A stretch of DNA of 64,000 bases from contig NZ_FZON01000010.1 in NCBI RefSeq assembly GCF_900188425.1, positions 1 through 64,000 on the forward strand, written 5' to 3'. The stretch is from Antarctobacter heliothermus (GTDB lineage Bacteria; Pseudomonadota; Alphaproteobacteria; Rhodobacterales; Rhodobacteraceae). Under the pieces are notes generated by a model that made no database searches, had not been told where the DNA came from, and saw only the letters and a program-made list of their open reading frames with translations. Positions 18,049-25,153 of this stretch are shown here, in pieces (the first letter of the stretch is position 1; each line of letters begins with the position of its first letter). Both the position numbers and the translations under genes were made by a program.

Positions 18049-19238
18049 AACTGCTAATCCTGTCGAACTACTTTACCCCGGATCTCAGTGCGGGATCATT
18101 CCGCATGCAGGCTTTCGTCGAAGCGCTGGAGCCCCATGCCGCGCAGGGGCTCGAGGTGGACCTCATCACCACCCGCCCCAACCGCTATGCCAGCCACCAG
18201 ACCGAGGCCCCGGAATACGAAGATCGTGGCTGGCTGCGTATTCATCGAATCGCGTTGCCCGCGCACAAGGGCGGCATGGGCGACCAGGCGCGCGCCTATG
18301 TGCGTTATGCGCTGGCGGTGCGACGCCTGACCCGGGGGCGGAGCTGGGACCTGGTCTTTGCGACCTCGTCGCGCCTGATGACCGCGGGGCTCGGCGCCCA
18401 TGTGGCCCGCCGTATGGATGCACCGCTCTATCTCGATATCCGCGACCTGTTCACCTTGAACATGGACGAACTGCTGGCCAGAAGCCCGCTCAAGCTGCTG
18501 CTTCCGGTCTTCCGACAAATCGAGCGGCGGGCGTTCCGGGCCGCGCGCCGCATCAATGTGGTGTCCGAAGGGTTCCTGCCGCACATCCAGACGGTTGCAC
18601 CTGGTGTTCCCGTATCCTGCTTCACCAATGGGATCGACGACATATTCCTGGCCGAGGATTTCGCGGTGCCGCCTGCGCGCGACGGCCTCCCGCTGATCCT
18701 TTATGCCGGGAACATGGGCGAGGGGCAGGGGTTACATAGAATCGTACCTCTGGTCGCCAAGGCACTTGAAGGGCGGGTGCGTTTTCGATTGATCGGCGAT
18801 GGCGGAAAGCGACGTGACCTCGAAGCCGCCCTGATGGCGCAGGGCGTGACGAATGTCGAGTTGCTTCCACCAGTCTCCCGCTCAAACTTGATCGCCCAGT
18901 ATCGCGAGGCGGATATCCTGTTCCTCCACCTCAACGATCTGGACGCGTTCTGCAAGGTCTTGCCCTCGAAACTGTTCGAGTATGCCGCGACCGGAAGGCC
19001 GATCCTTGCCGGGATCGCCGGCCATGCTGCCGATTTCGTAGCCGCCGAACTCCCGGACGCCGAGGTCTTTGCGCCCTGCGATGCCGCTGCGATGCGCACC
19101 CGCGTCGAGCGGCTGCTGACACAGGCGCCGCAGATCGAGCGCGCGGGCTTTCGTCACCGCTACGCCCGCCGCACAATCATGTCGGTCATGGCAGACGACG
19201 TGTTGGCATCCGGTCAGTCCTCCTCCTCCTTGGGATAG
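18045..19238 (+). CDS. Glycosyltransferase family 4 (WbuB-like)
   Basis: The 397-residue GT-B enzyme begins MKLLILSNYFTPDLSAGSFR, with the donor domain at LILYAGNMGEGQGLHRIV (near residue 220) and a conserved SKLFEYAATGRPILAG segment with the catalytic-type glutamate. It resembles WbuB-like transferases that add amino sugars to lipid-linked oligosaccharides. I chose the ATG at 18045, which overlaps the heparinase stop (ATGA). The last codons (about nine residues, SGQSSSSLG) are read from DNA that also encodes the C-terminus of the convergent phage gene at 19214. The native C-terminus may therefore have been replaced at the phage junction. It is the last gene of this EPS block. Confidence 0.5.
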   Translation: MKLLILSNYFTPDLSAGSFRMQAFVEALEPHAAQGLEVDLITTRPNRYASHQTEAPEYEDRGWLRIHRIALPAHKGGMGDQARAYVRYALAVRRLTRGRSWDLVFATSSRLMTAGLGAHVARRMDAPLYLDIRDLFTLNMDELLARSPLKLLLPVFRQIERRAFRAARRINVVSEGFLPHIQTVAPGVPVSCFTNGIDDIFLAEDFAVPPARDGLPLILYAGNMGEGQGLHRIVPLVAKALEGRVRFRLIGDGGKRRDLEAALMAQGVTNVELLPPVSRSNLIAQYREADILFLHLNDLDAFCKVLPSKLFEYAATGRPILAGIAGHAADFVAAELPDAEVFAPCDAAAMRTRVERLLTQAPQIERAGFRHRYARRTIMSVMADDVLASGQSSSSLG

Positions 19239-19606
19239 CTCAGACCCAGCGCCGAAATGGCAGCGGGGCCCTCCATCCGGGGGACAACGGCGATCCGGCC
19301 CTTGGTGGCCATTGGCGCGGATGCGGTTTCGGGATCCGGCAGATCCAGAACTGCCAAGGCGGCGGTCGCAGCCCCTAGATCGACAAGGCCGTCGACGTCC
19401 CAGTCCGGGCGCGCAAGGCTCGTTTTGAGCGCCGAAGGCAGGTCGGACGGGCCGACAAAACTGGCCAGCGCAAAGGCTGCCCCCTCAGAATTTCGCCAAG
19501 GCGACGCGCCGAAGGTCTGCATATCCTCGGGGCCCGCGCCAATGAACGCCGCGAGGTTGTTTGCCTGCTCGATCAGGCTTTCGTGAACGGCAATCGTGTA
19601 TCTCAT
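19214..19606 (-). CDS. Phage protein of unknown function, tail/spike end
   Basis: I do not recognise a family for this 130-residue protein (start MRYTIAVHESLIEQANNLAA). It is acidic and ends in a run of glutamates. Its start overlaps the stop of the larger structural protein upstream by four bases, so it is the last gene of the phage spike/fibre unit. The gene ends inside the 3' end of the convergent glycosyltransferase gene, a 25-bp overlap at the phage-EPS junction. An accessory or chaperone for the preceding structural protein is possible but unproven. Confidence 0.5.
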   Translation of the reverse strand: MRYTIAVHESLIEQANNLAAFIGAGPEDMQTFGASPWRNSEGAAFALASFVGPSDLPSALKTSLARPDWDVDGLVDLGAATAALAVLDLPDPETASAPMATKGRIAVVPRMEGPAAISALGLSYPKEEED

Positions 19607-20787
19607 AGGCTGACTCCTATTTTTGCCGCCATGAAGCGCGTGGTGTTGCTGCTTGCGAAGGCGCTCGTTTCAGCTCCGCGGACGACCAGACCGTAGAGAC
19701 GGCCGTTGAACCAGCGTTCGCCGGTCACGAAACCGCCGATGCCGAGCGCTCCATCCTGAAATGTCGAGGCTGCACCAGTTCCGCCAGTTACGACAGCGGG
19801 AGTGCCGCCATTGACTGACAGGCCCTGCGCGGCGCTTGCACCGATGTCATGCGTCGCCTCCAGCACGGTTGTGATCGGCGCGGCGCTGGTGACCATGGCA
19901 TTGACCAAAGTCGTGTTTCCGGCAGTTGCTGCGAAATTGGGCGACCCGCCCGAAGACGGGGCATAGAGCGCGAAGGACCGCGCCCCGTGCGCGATCTGGT
20001 TCACGACCACGCCGCGCACCGCATCGCTCGGCTTGCGGACCCCGGCGAACAGGCTCAACCGAGAGGTAGCGCTCAAGCTCACCGAAGGGGTCAGCAGCAA
20101 ATCGTCGATTCCATCGAAATTCAACCAGTTCAGGCTATCCGCTGTCTGATAGGTCGGTCGCCTGGCGCTGATGGGCTGGGCGGCATGTGCACCCGGCAAT
20201 TCGCGCACAGAGATGGAGACAATACTGACGGCAGCCGCAGCGGAGTTTTCGAACCGAAAATCAATCACATCCGCCGCAGCCACTTGCCGCGCGTCGAAAA
20301 CGCCTGTCGTCGGGTTGAAAGGAACATCGTTGATGCCTCCTGAGGTGTGCAGGCGTATTCCGATCAATCTGGAAAGGTCGCCGGATACCACGCCAGCGAT
20401 GCGGTATCGTTTTCCGGCAACCAGGCCCACCGCAAACCTGAACCGTGGGTATCCGTTTTCCGTGCCCAGTGTCGGGTTCGTCATCGTACGCGTGATTGGG
20501 TCGTAGGCGCCGACTGAGCCGCCGGCGTTCGAGATCAAGGGCGTTGGCAAGGCTTCTGCAAGCTCAGGGCCGAGGCCGAGCCCGCGGCTCTTGTCCAGCA
20601 TCAGCCCGACCGGTTGTTCATGCCCCGTGACAGGGGTGCTTCCGGCCGCGTCTTGATACAAGGTCGACAGATCGGAGGGATCGAACCAGACGCCCGCTGC
20701 ACCGCTCTCGAAGAGCTGGAGCGGCGAATAGGGGCGCCCGATCCGGAGGCCGCGACCGGTCAGAGAAAGATCTCGAACCAGCTTCAT
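19603..20787 (-). CDS. Phage structural protein, probable spike/fibre with LamG-like C-terminus
   Basis: The 394-residue protein is rich in Gly, Ala, Ser and Thr, as phage fibres are. The first 60 residues (FESGAAGVWFDPSDLSTLY) resemble the start of phage fibre-like proteins. The C-terminal half (LNFDGIDDLLLTPSVSLS, then GERWFNGRLYGLVVRGAE) looks like a concanavalin/LamG jelly roll, a fold used for carbohydrate binding. It overlaps the spike-base gene upstream and the small gene downstream by four bases each. Together they suggest a surface-polysaccharide-binding appendage. Assignment is from composition, motif style and context only. Confidence 0.5.
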   Translation of the reverse strand: MKLVRDLSLTGRGLRIGRPYSPLQLFESGAAGVWFDPSDLSTLYQDAAGSTPVTGHEQPVGLMLDKSRGLGLGPELAEALPTPLISNAGGSVGAYDPITRTMTNPTLGTENGYPRFRFAVGLVAGKRYRIAGVVSGDLSRLIGIRLHTSGGINDVPFNPTTGVFDARQVAAADVIDFRFENSAAAAVSIVSISVRELPGAHAAQPISARRPTYQTADSLNWLNFDGIDDLLLTPSVSLSATSRLSLFAGVRKPSDAVRGVVVNQIAHGARSFALYAPSSGGSPNFAATAGNTTLVNAMVTSAAPITTVLEATHDIGASAAQGLSVNGGTPAVVTGGTGAASTFQDGALGIGGFVTGERWFNGRLYGLVVRGAETSAFASSNTTRFMAAKIGVSL

Positions 20788-21050
20788 CCCAGCACCAGCG
20801 CATGGATCCCCGCAGCCGTGGTTCCGGTCGCGCGGACCCGCATCACGCCGACCGGCAGGATCGTGAAGTCCGGCACGATCAGCGACCGGGTGTTGCCGGC
20901 CACTGTCACAAGTGACAGGGTGCCGCCCGTCTCGACATAGAGCGCTACCGCCACCGTCGCCAGGTCGGTGCCATCGTTCGGGACGACGGGCACGACATCG
21001 CGGGCAGGCCCTGTCAGGCTGCTGATTCGGTTATGAAACGGGTTATTCAT
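20784..21050 (-). CDS. Spike base protein, Rcc01079-like
   Basis: The 88-residue protein matches the small spike-base family known from the Rhodobacter gene transfer agent: it begins NPFHNRISSLTGPARDV, continues VPNDGTDLATVAVALYVETG and ends MRVRATGTTAAGIHALV. In gene transfer agents head spikes of this type help particles bind the capsular polysaccharide of recipients. The ATG has GGAGG nine bases upstream. It heads a three-gene unit with the fibre-like protein and the small gene after it. Family confidence is good; the exact position on this virion is inferred. Confidence 0.5.
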   Translation of the reverse strand: MNNPFHNRISSLTGPARDVVPVVPNDGTDLATVAVALYVETGGTLSLVTVAGNTRSLIVPDFTILPVGVMRVRATGTTAAGIHALVLG

Positions 21051-21213
21051 TCCGGGTCCTCCAGGTTAATCCGAGGGGCCAGTCTGCCGAACAGACGTGA
21101 CGAACCGAAGAACCGGGCGTCCGTTCCGTTAACCTCGCCGTAACCTGCAAGAGCGACTTGCGTTCGCGCAGCGTGCCTTTCTGATCCTTGCAGGCGGCCG
21201 GGCCGTCAGCTTA

Positions 21214-21486
21214 GTGCAAGGCTGCTTCTGGCACCGTCACGAAGGCTGTTGCTATTCGACGACGCCCGCGACCCGCGCCGATCTCTGGGCCGAGAAGTTT
21301 GCCGCGAATGTCAGACGCGATCGTGCATTACGCGTTACGTTGTTGGCCGATGGATGGTGCGTGGCAACGATATGGGAATGCGCGCAGCGCAAGCCGCGAT
21401 CGGTCGAGCAGACTACTGCGGCAGTCGAGAAATGGCTTTTACGTGAAACCCGTCAGATTGAAATCGGCGAAGCGGACCCTGAATGA
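21214..21486 (+). pseudogene. Very short patch repair endonuclease, C-terminal fragment
   Basis: The 90 residues match the C-terminal two thirds of Vsr endonucleases, which nick at T:G mismatches made by deamination of 5-methylcytosine: GCFWHRHEGC (metal/active-site histidines), then TRADLWAEKFAANVRRD and a WECAQRKP end block. The N-terminal third, including the aspartate before the GCFWH block, is not found. The frame is open upstream to a stop at 21130 but does not look like Vsr. GTG at 21214 is the first possible start in the matching part. A remnant caught between phage genes is the best reading. A separate cytosine methyltransferase is present at 59820. Confidence 0.5.
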
Positions 21487-21712
21487 TTTGTAGAAATTCG
21501 AAAGTACGCGGGTGAAGCGCTGCCGGGCTGATCGTCGATCCGATTTTCATGGCACGACCTATTCAAGGAGGCGGTGGTTCTGCCAGTTTGGCCTTGTCCG
21601 CATATATCGGATAGATATCAGGGAAATTGATAGTCATTTTTCCGAACCGTGGGGATTCGATGACAATCGAGAAGAGTGACGGAACGCAGGTTTTGGGCAG
21701 TCTAGTCGAGAT
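21487..21712. other. Noncoding gap
   Basis: About 225 bases between the Vsr fragment and the spanin genes. No coding frame or clear hairpin was seen. Confidence 0.5.
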
Positions 21713-21979
21713 TCAGCGGCTTGCACGTTGGGATCTGCATGCCCGAGCCTGCGCGCGCAGCACGGCATAATCCGCCAGCCATTCAGCAATCACGGCCTCC
21801 TCCGGCAGCACCGCCATTTCCTGTGCGACGCGCGCCTGCTCGGCCCGGCTGTACTCCACCACGGGTGGGCAGGCTCGCCGCGGGGTGTCAGAACTCCCCG
21901 CCGCGCAGGCGGTCAAGAAGATCGTCGCGGCTGCGAGGGCGGCGCGCGGCCGCGTCCAACATCTGGCGGTGAACGGCAT
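21713..21979 (-). CDS. Rz1-like outer spanin lipoprotein (embedded)
   Basis: The 88-residue frame starts inside the inner-spanin-like gene in another reading frame. It has a basic N-terminus, a hydrophobic stretch and a lipobox (LAAATIFLTACAAG, lipidated Cys near residue 25), followed by a soluble part. A small lipoprotein gene overlapping the 3' half of an Rz-like gene is the classic Rz/Rz1 arrangement, in which the pair fuses inner and outer membranes at lysis. The frame is open further upstream, but the ATG at 21979 gives a proper signal sequence. No alignment was made, so the call rests on architecture. Confidence 0.5.
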   Translation of the reverse strand: MPFTARCWTRPRAALAAATIFLTACAAGSSDTPRRACPPVVEYSRAEQARVAQEMAVLPEEAVIAEWLADYAVLRAQARACRSQRASR

Positions 21980-22145
21980 CGTGACGCTCCAGTCGGTCGA
22001 TCCGCTCGGCGGCGCGGCCGGCGCGCTCGGCCGTACGGCGAAGGTTGAGGATGAACAGGGTGATGGTGAGTGCGGCGAGGGCAAACCCTGCCGCTTGCCG
22101 CGCCCATGGCCGGGCCAGCAGCCCGACCGCGAATGTGCCCCACAT
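21888..22145 (-). CDS. Rz-like inner spanin candidate
   Basis: The 85-residue protein has one N-terminal membrane segment (AAGFALAALTITLFILNL, about residues 18-35), then a charged, probably coiled-coil domain (AERAGRAAERIDRLERHDAV). That is the architecture of an inner-membrane spanin. It starts where the endolysin-like gene stops (22145) and contains the start of the lipoprotein gene in another frame. Function is inferred from topology and position in the lysis cassette. Confidence 0.5.
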   Translation of the reverse strand: MWGTFAVGLLARPWARQAAGFALAALTITLFILNLRRTAERAGRAAERIDRLERHDAVHRQMLDAAARRPRSRDDLLDRLRGGEF

Positions 22146-22819
22146 CAGCGCAGGTCCTTCTTCCAGTCATCGATCCGCGCCCAGACGGCGACAGCGATCC
22201 CGCCGAGCGCCAGTGTAATGAACAGCCAGCGCAGGGTGTCGAGATACGGCACCAGTGGCAGAACCGCACCCTGTGCCTCAGCTAGTACCTCCTGTGCGAG
22301 CTCGACCCCGGCTGCGCCAACTGTTGCCACGCCCGCGGCCCCGGTGCCGCGCAGGGTGCGGCTTTGCGCGATGGCCTCGCGCGCTGGGCGTATCTCCGTC
22401 ACAAACGGAACTTCGCGCACTGGAAACTGCTCGCCCCAACTGCGCGCCGGACCCAGATCGATATGTATGAAGCCGGAGCGGGGATAGGTGCCGAAGCCAA
22501 GGAAACCCACCGCGCGGGCGGCTTCCGCAAACGCAATCGGATCGTGGTTCGACATGGCAATATCAAACGCCGTGCCCTGCATGTGCTTGGAGGCCGGGGC
22601 CCCGCCAACGGCGCGATTGTGGCTGGGGCTGCGATAGGCGGAACGGACGATCAGCGGTTTGCCCAGCCGGTTGCGCAAGGACTGCAGCTTGTCCATGGCC
22701 TCGGTGTTGATCTTGATCGCCCCGGTGCCGCGGCAGGCAATTTCGGCCGGGGAAAAGCTCGGCCAGCGCCAGGCGCTCTCGGGCACGTCACGGAAATGGG
22801 CATAGGTTGTGGTCGGCAT
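22145..22819 (-). CDS. Peptidase M15-type endolysin with C-terminal membrane segment
   Basis: The 224-residue protein has an M15A peptidase domain in the first 135 residues. It contains VRSAYRSPSHNRAVGG (near 58), ASKHMQGTAFDIAM with the zinc-binding His and Asp, and SGFIHIDLGPAR with the second His. This enzyme cleaves peptidoglycan peptides at lysis. The C-terminus has a hydrophobic segment (YLDTLRWLFITLALGGIAVA) and a basic end, suggesting membrane tethering. It follows the holin-like gene and a terminator-like hairpin, and precedes the spanin pair. Confidence 0.5.
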   Translation of the reverse strand: MPTTTYAHFRDVPESAWRWPSFSPAEIACRGTGAIKINTEAMDKLQSLRNRLGKPLIVRSAYRSPSHNRAVGGAPASKHMQGTAFDIAMSNHDPIAFAEAARAVGFLGFGTYPRSGFIHIDLGPARSWGEQFPVREVPFVTEIRPAREAIAQSRTLRGTGAAGVATVGAAGVELAQEVLAEAQGAVLPLVPYLDTLRWLFITLALGGIAVAVWARIDDWKKDLR

Positions 22820-22842
22820 TGATGGTTCTCCAGAAATGCAAA

Positions 22843-22861
22843 ACCCGCCTCGGGGGCGGGT
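22843..22861 (-). terminator. Intrinsic terminator or attenuator before the endolysin gene
   Basis: On the minus strand CCCGCC-CCCGA-GGCGGG forms a strong stem followed by TTTTGC. It lies between the holin-like gene (ends 22893) and the endolysin start (22819), so it would limit read-through from tail genes into the lysis genes. Confidence 0.5.
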
Positions 22862-22892
22862 GGGGTGGATCAGCAGGGTGATTTGGTCTCGG

Positions 22893-23201
22893 TCAGTCGG
22901 TGCGGCTGCGCTGGAACGCTATGAGCATCAGATCCCGCATGGCGCGGATATCCGTCTCGATGCGCTCTAGCCGGTCGGCATCGCCCTTGCGGTCTTCAGC
23001 GCGCTGGCGGTCCACGCGGTCGCGCTCGGTTAGCAGCTCGCGGTCCAGCCGCAACAGCATCGCGTCATTGGTGAAGGCGCGGCGCGTAACAGCGGCAAGG
23101 AGCGCGATGAAACCGCCGATCAACGCGGTGATGGCGGCGGTCAGTCCGTTGTCGCGGAAGGCCGCGCCGACCTCCTGCATCAGGGTGGTTCGTTCTGTCA
23201 T
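22893..23201 (-). CDS. Holin-like small membrane protein
   Basis: The 102-residue protein has a hydrophobic segment at about residues 20-40 (GLTAAITALIGGFIALLAAV), then a charged, probably coiled-coil tail rich in Arg, Asp and Glu. I chose the ATG at 23201, with AAGGA seven bases upstream, over the longer frame that overlaps the fibre gene. Position between the fibre gene and the endolysin, and the single membrane segment, suggest a holin or lysis regulator. I do not recognise a named family. Confidence 0.5.
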   Translation of the reverse strand: MTERTTLMQEVGAAFRDNGLTAAITALIGGFIALLAAVTRRAFTNDAMLLRLDRELLTERDRVDRQRAEDRKGDADRLERIETDIRAMRDLMLIAFQRSRTD

Positions 23202-23217
23202 GGGGATGTCCTTGGGT

Positions 23218-25143
23218 TCAGTAATCGGTCTCGACGTAGACACCGGAGCAGTCGTAGGCGACCGCCGCCGCCGTTGCGCCAGTGTTCATGTAGTTTCGCG
23301 GGCTGAGCAGTTGGGTGGCAGCGGGCATGTCGGTGGTTATGGTGAACTCCACCGCCGCTCCGCTGACTTCTTCGACCACCCGCACGCCGATATCCGACCC
23401 GTTTGGTGCGGCTGCGATGTAGAGCGTCAGCACGTTGGTCAGGCTGTTCACCGGGAAGCTGGCACCGAGGTCGGTCAGGCTTGGGGCGCCGGAGCCATCG
23501 TTGCGCACCAACTGCCAGTTGGTGTGGGTGCCGCGCTGGAAGCCGATGCCGATGCAGTTCAGCACTGTGGCCAGCGTCAGGGTGGTCGCCAACGCCGAGA
23601 TTGATCCATAAAGCCCGAAAAACCCCATTCCAGTTGCCTGCAAAGCGGTCAGCGACAGGCGGTTGACGTAGTTCCAACCACCCAAACCAGCGACATTGCC
23701 GCGCCAGCAGACCCAACCCGCCGAGCGTTCCTCGGCCACCGCATCAACGGTTGCCGCACTGGTCACCCGCCAGCGCCGCATGCTGGATGACAGGTTGGTG
23801 GTAGTCAGTGTCGGCGTGGCAACAGTGCCGACGGCGGTGCGGGGCATACCGTTGGTGTTGACGGTGGTGCTGGTCGACGGGGCCCATGTCGCGATCCGGT
23901 TGACCCCGAAATGCGGCTGCAGCGGAAAGAACCGGCCCGAGGGGCGCTGCACATCCAGCCATCCGGCCCCGGCGCGGTCGCGTGCATAGACAGCCAACTT
24001 GCCTGCTGGTGGTGGATCGGGCGCGGCGGGCAGGGCGGGGATCACCAGCGGCTCGGGCAGTTCGACCCGGCCAGATGTGTGGTCGATCCGCATCGCGTCA
24101 AAAAAGGTCGAGCCGTTCGGGCTGACCTTGAAGCTGAAATCGTCGTTGCCCAAGAGGCCGGTCAGGGCGCGGGCGGAAAATCCCGTCTTGAAGGCGAAGG
24201 CCGCGTCATTCCCGGCGGCGGCCTTGTTGACGGTCGCCTCGATCCCTGCGCCTGCGTTGTTCAGCAGCACGGCAGGGGTGTTCATCGACAGGCGGTTGTA
24301 GCTGTCGGCTGTGGCCCCGCCGAGTCCGAGCAGCTGGGCGGTCAAGTTTGCTTGGGGCATTCCAACCTGCGTGACGGCGTTGGCGAAGGTGACATTGGGC
24401 GAGTTCACCACGGTCGTGCCGCCCGCGCCTGCCGTGGCGGACCCAATGTTGATGACAGTCGTGGATCCATTCGCCCCGCCAGTGCCGAGGTTCAAGGTCT
24501 TGGTGACGCCGGTGGTCGTGGCTCCTGTGCCCATGCCGTAGGTGGAGGTCGTTGTTGCCGTGCCGATGGTGGCCGCCGCCGCCGAAACTGTGACAGTGCC
24601 TGAGGCCGTCAGCGTGCCCGAAAAGGTCTTGTTGCCGCTGAACGTCTGGGTGCCCGCGAGGATCGCCAGTTCCGACGAGGTGTTCGGCAGCGTGAAGGTG
24701 CGGGTTGTCCCGGTGCTGATCCCCGACAGCGAGAATGTCGCCCGCTTTGTCGGATCGGCGGTGTTTACGAGGCTGAAGACGCTGTCAGGAACATCCACCG
24801 GTTCGCCAACCGGATCCCAGGCGCTGCCGTTCCAGACCAGAAACATCTGTTCTGCCGCGATCCATGCCAGCCAGCCCGGGCGCGGCACCAGCTGCATCCA
24901 GACGCCATCGACCCAGAAGGCCACGTTCAAGTCCCAGCCCGACCAGAGACCGGTCGCGCCCGACGCCACGATGTGCCGGTCACCATCGGTCGGGCTGGCA
25001 GGTGGGGCGGTGCGGGTTCGGTCGAGGACCGACAGTTGCACCATGGCGTCCAGCAGGCGCAGCGCCTCATTGTGGGTGACATGCTTCTGGGCCTGCGATG
25101 CCAGAATATAAGGCAGCAGAAGATGGGTGGTGATGTCGGACAT
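23218..25143 (-). CDS. DUF2793 phage tail fibre/receptor-binding protein
   Basis: The 641-residue protein starts with a DUF2793 domain (about residues 4-95; LPYILASQAQKHVTHNEALR, then WDLNVAFWVDGVWMQLVPRP). That domain is found at the N-terminus of tail fibre-like proteins of alphaproteobacterial phages and gene transfer agents. The middle is a long Thr/Gly/Ala/Ser-rich repetitive region typical of trimeric fibres, and the last 200 residues probably form the receptor-binding tip. It lies immediately downstream of the tail-tip protein gene. It is the main candidate for host recognition. Confidence 0.5.
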   Translation of the reverse strand: MSDITTHLLLPYILASQAQKHVTHNEALRLLDAMVQLSVLDRTRTAPPASPTDGDRHIVASGATGLWSGWDLNVAFWVDGVWMQLVPRPGWLAWIAAEQMFLVWNGSAWDPVGEPVDVPDSVFSLVNTADPTKRATFSLSGISTGTTRTFTLPNTSSELAILAGTQTFSGNKTFSGTLTASGTVTVSAAAATIGTATTTSTYGMGTGATTTGVTKTLNLGTGGANGSTTVINIGSATAGAGGTTVVNSPNVTFANAVTQVGMPQANLTAQLLGLGGATADSYNRLSMNTPAVLLNNAGAGIEATVNKAAAGNDAAFAFKTGFSARALTGLLGNDDFSFKVSPNGSTFFDAMRIDHTSGRVELPEPLVIPALPAAPDPPPAGKLAVYARDRAGAGWLDVQRPSGRFFPLQPHFGVNRIATWAPSTSTTVNTNGMPRTAVGTVATPTLTTTNLSSSMRRWRVTSAATVDAVAEERSAGWVCWRGNVAGLGGWNYVNRLSLTALQATGMGFFGLYGSISALATTLTLATVLNCIGIGFQRGTHTNWQLVRNDGSGAPSLTDLGASFPVNSLTNVLTLYIAAAPNGSDIGVRVVEEVSGAAVEFTITTDMPAATQLLSPRNYMNTGATAAAVAYDCSGVYVETDY

Positions 25144-25153
25144 GATCCTGCTT

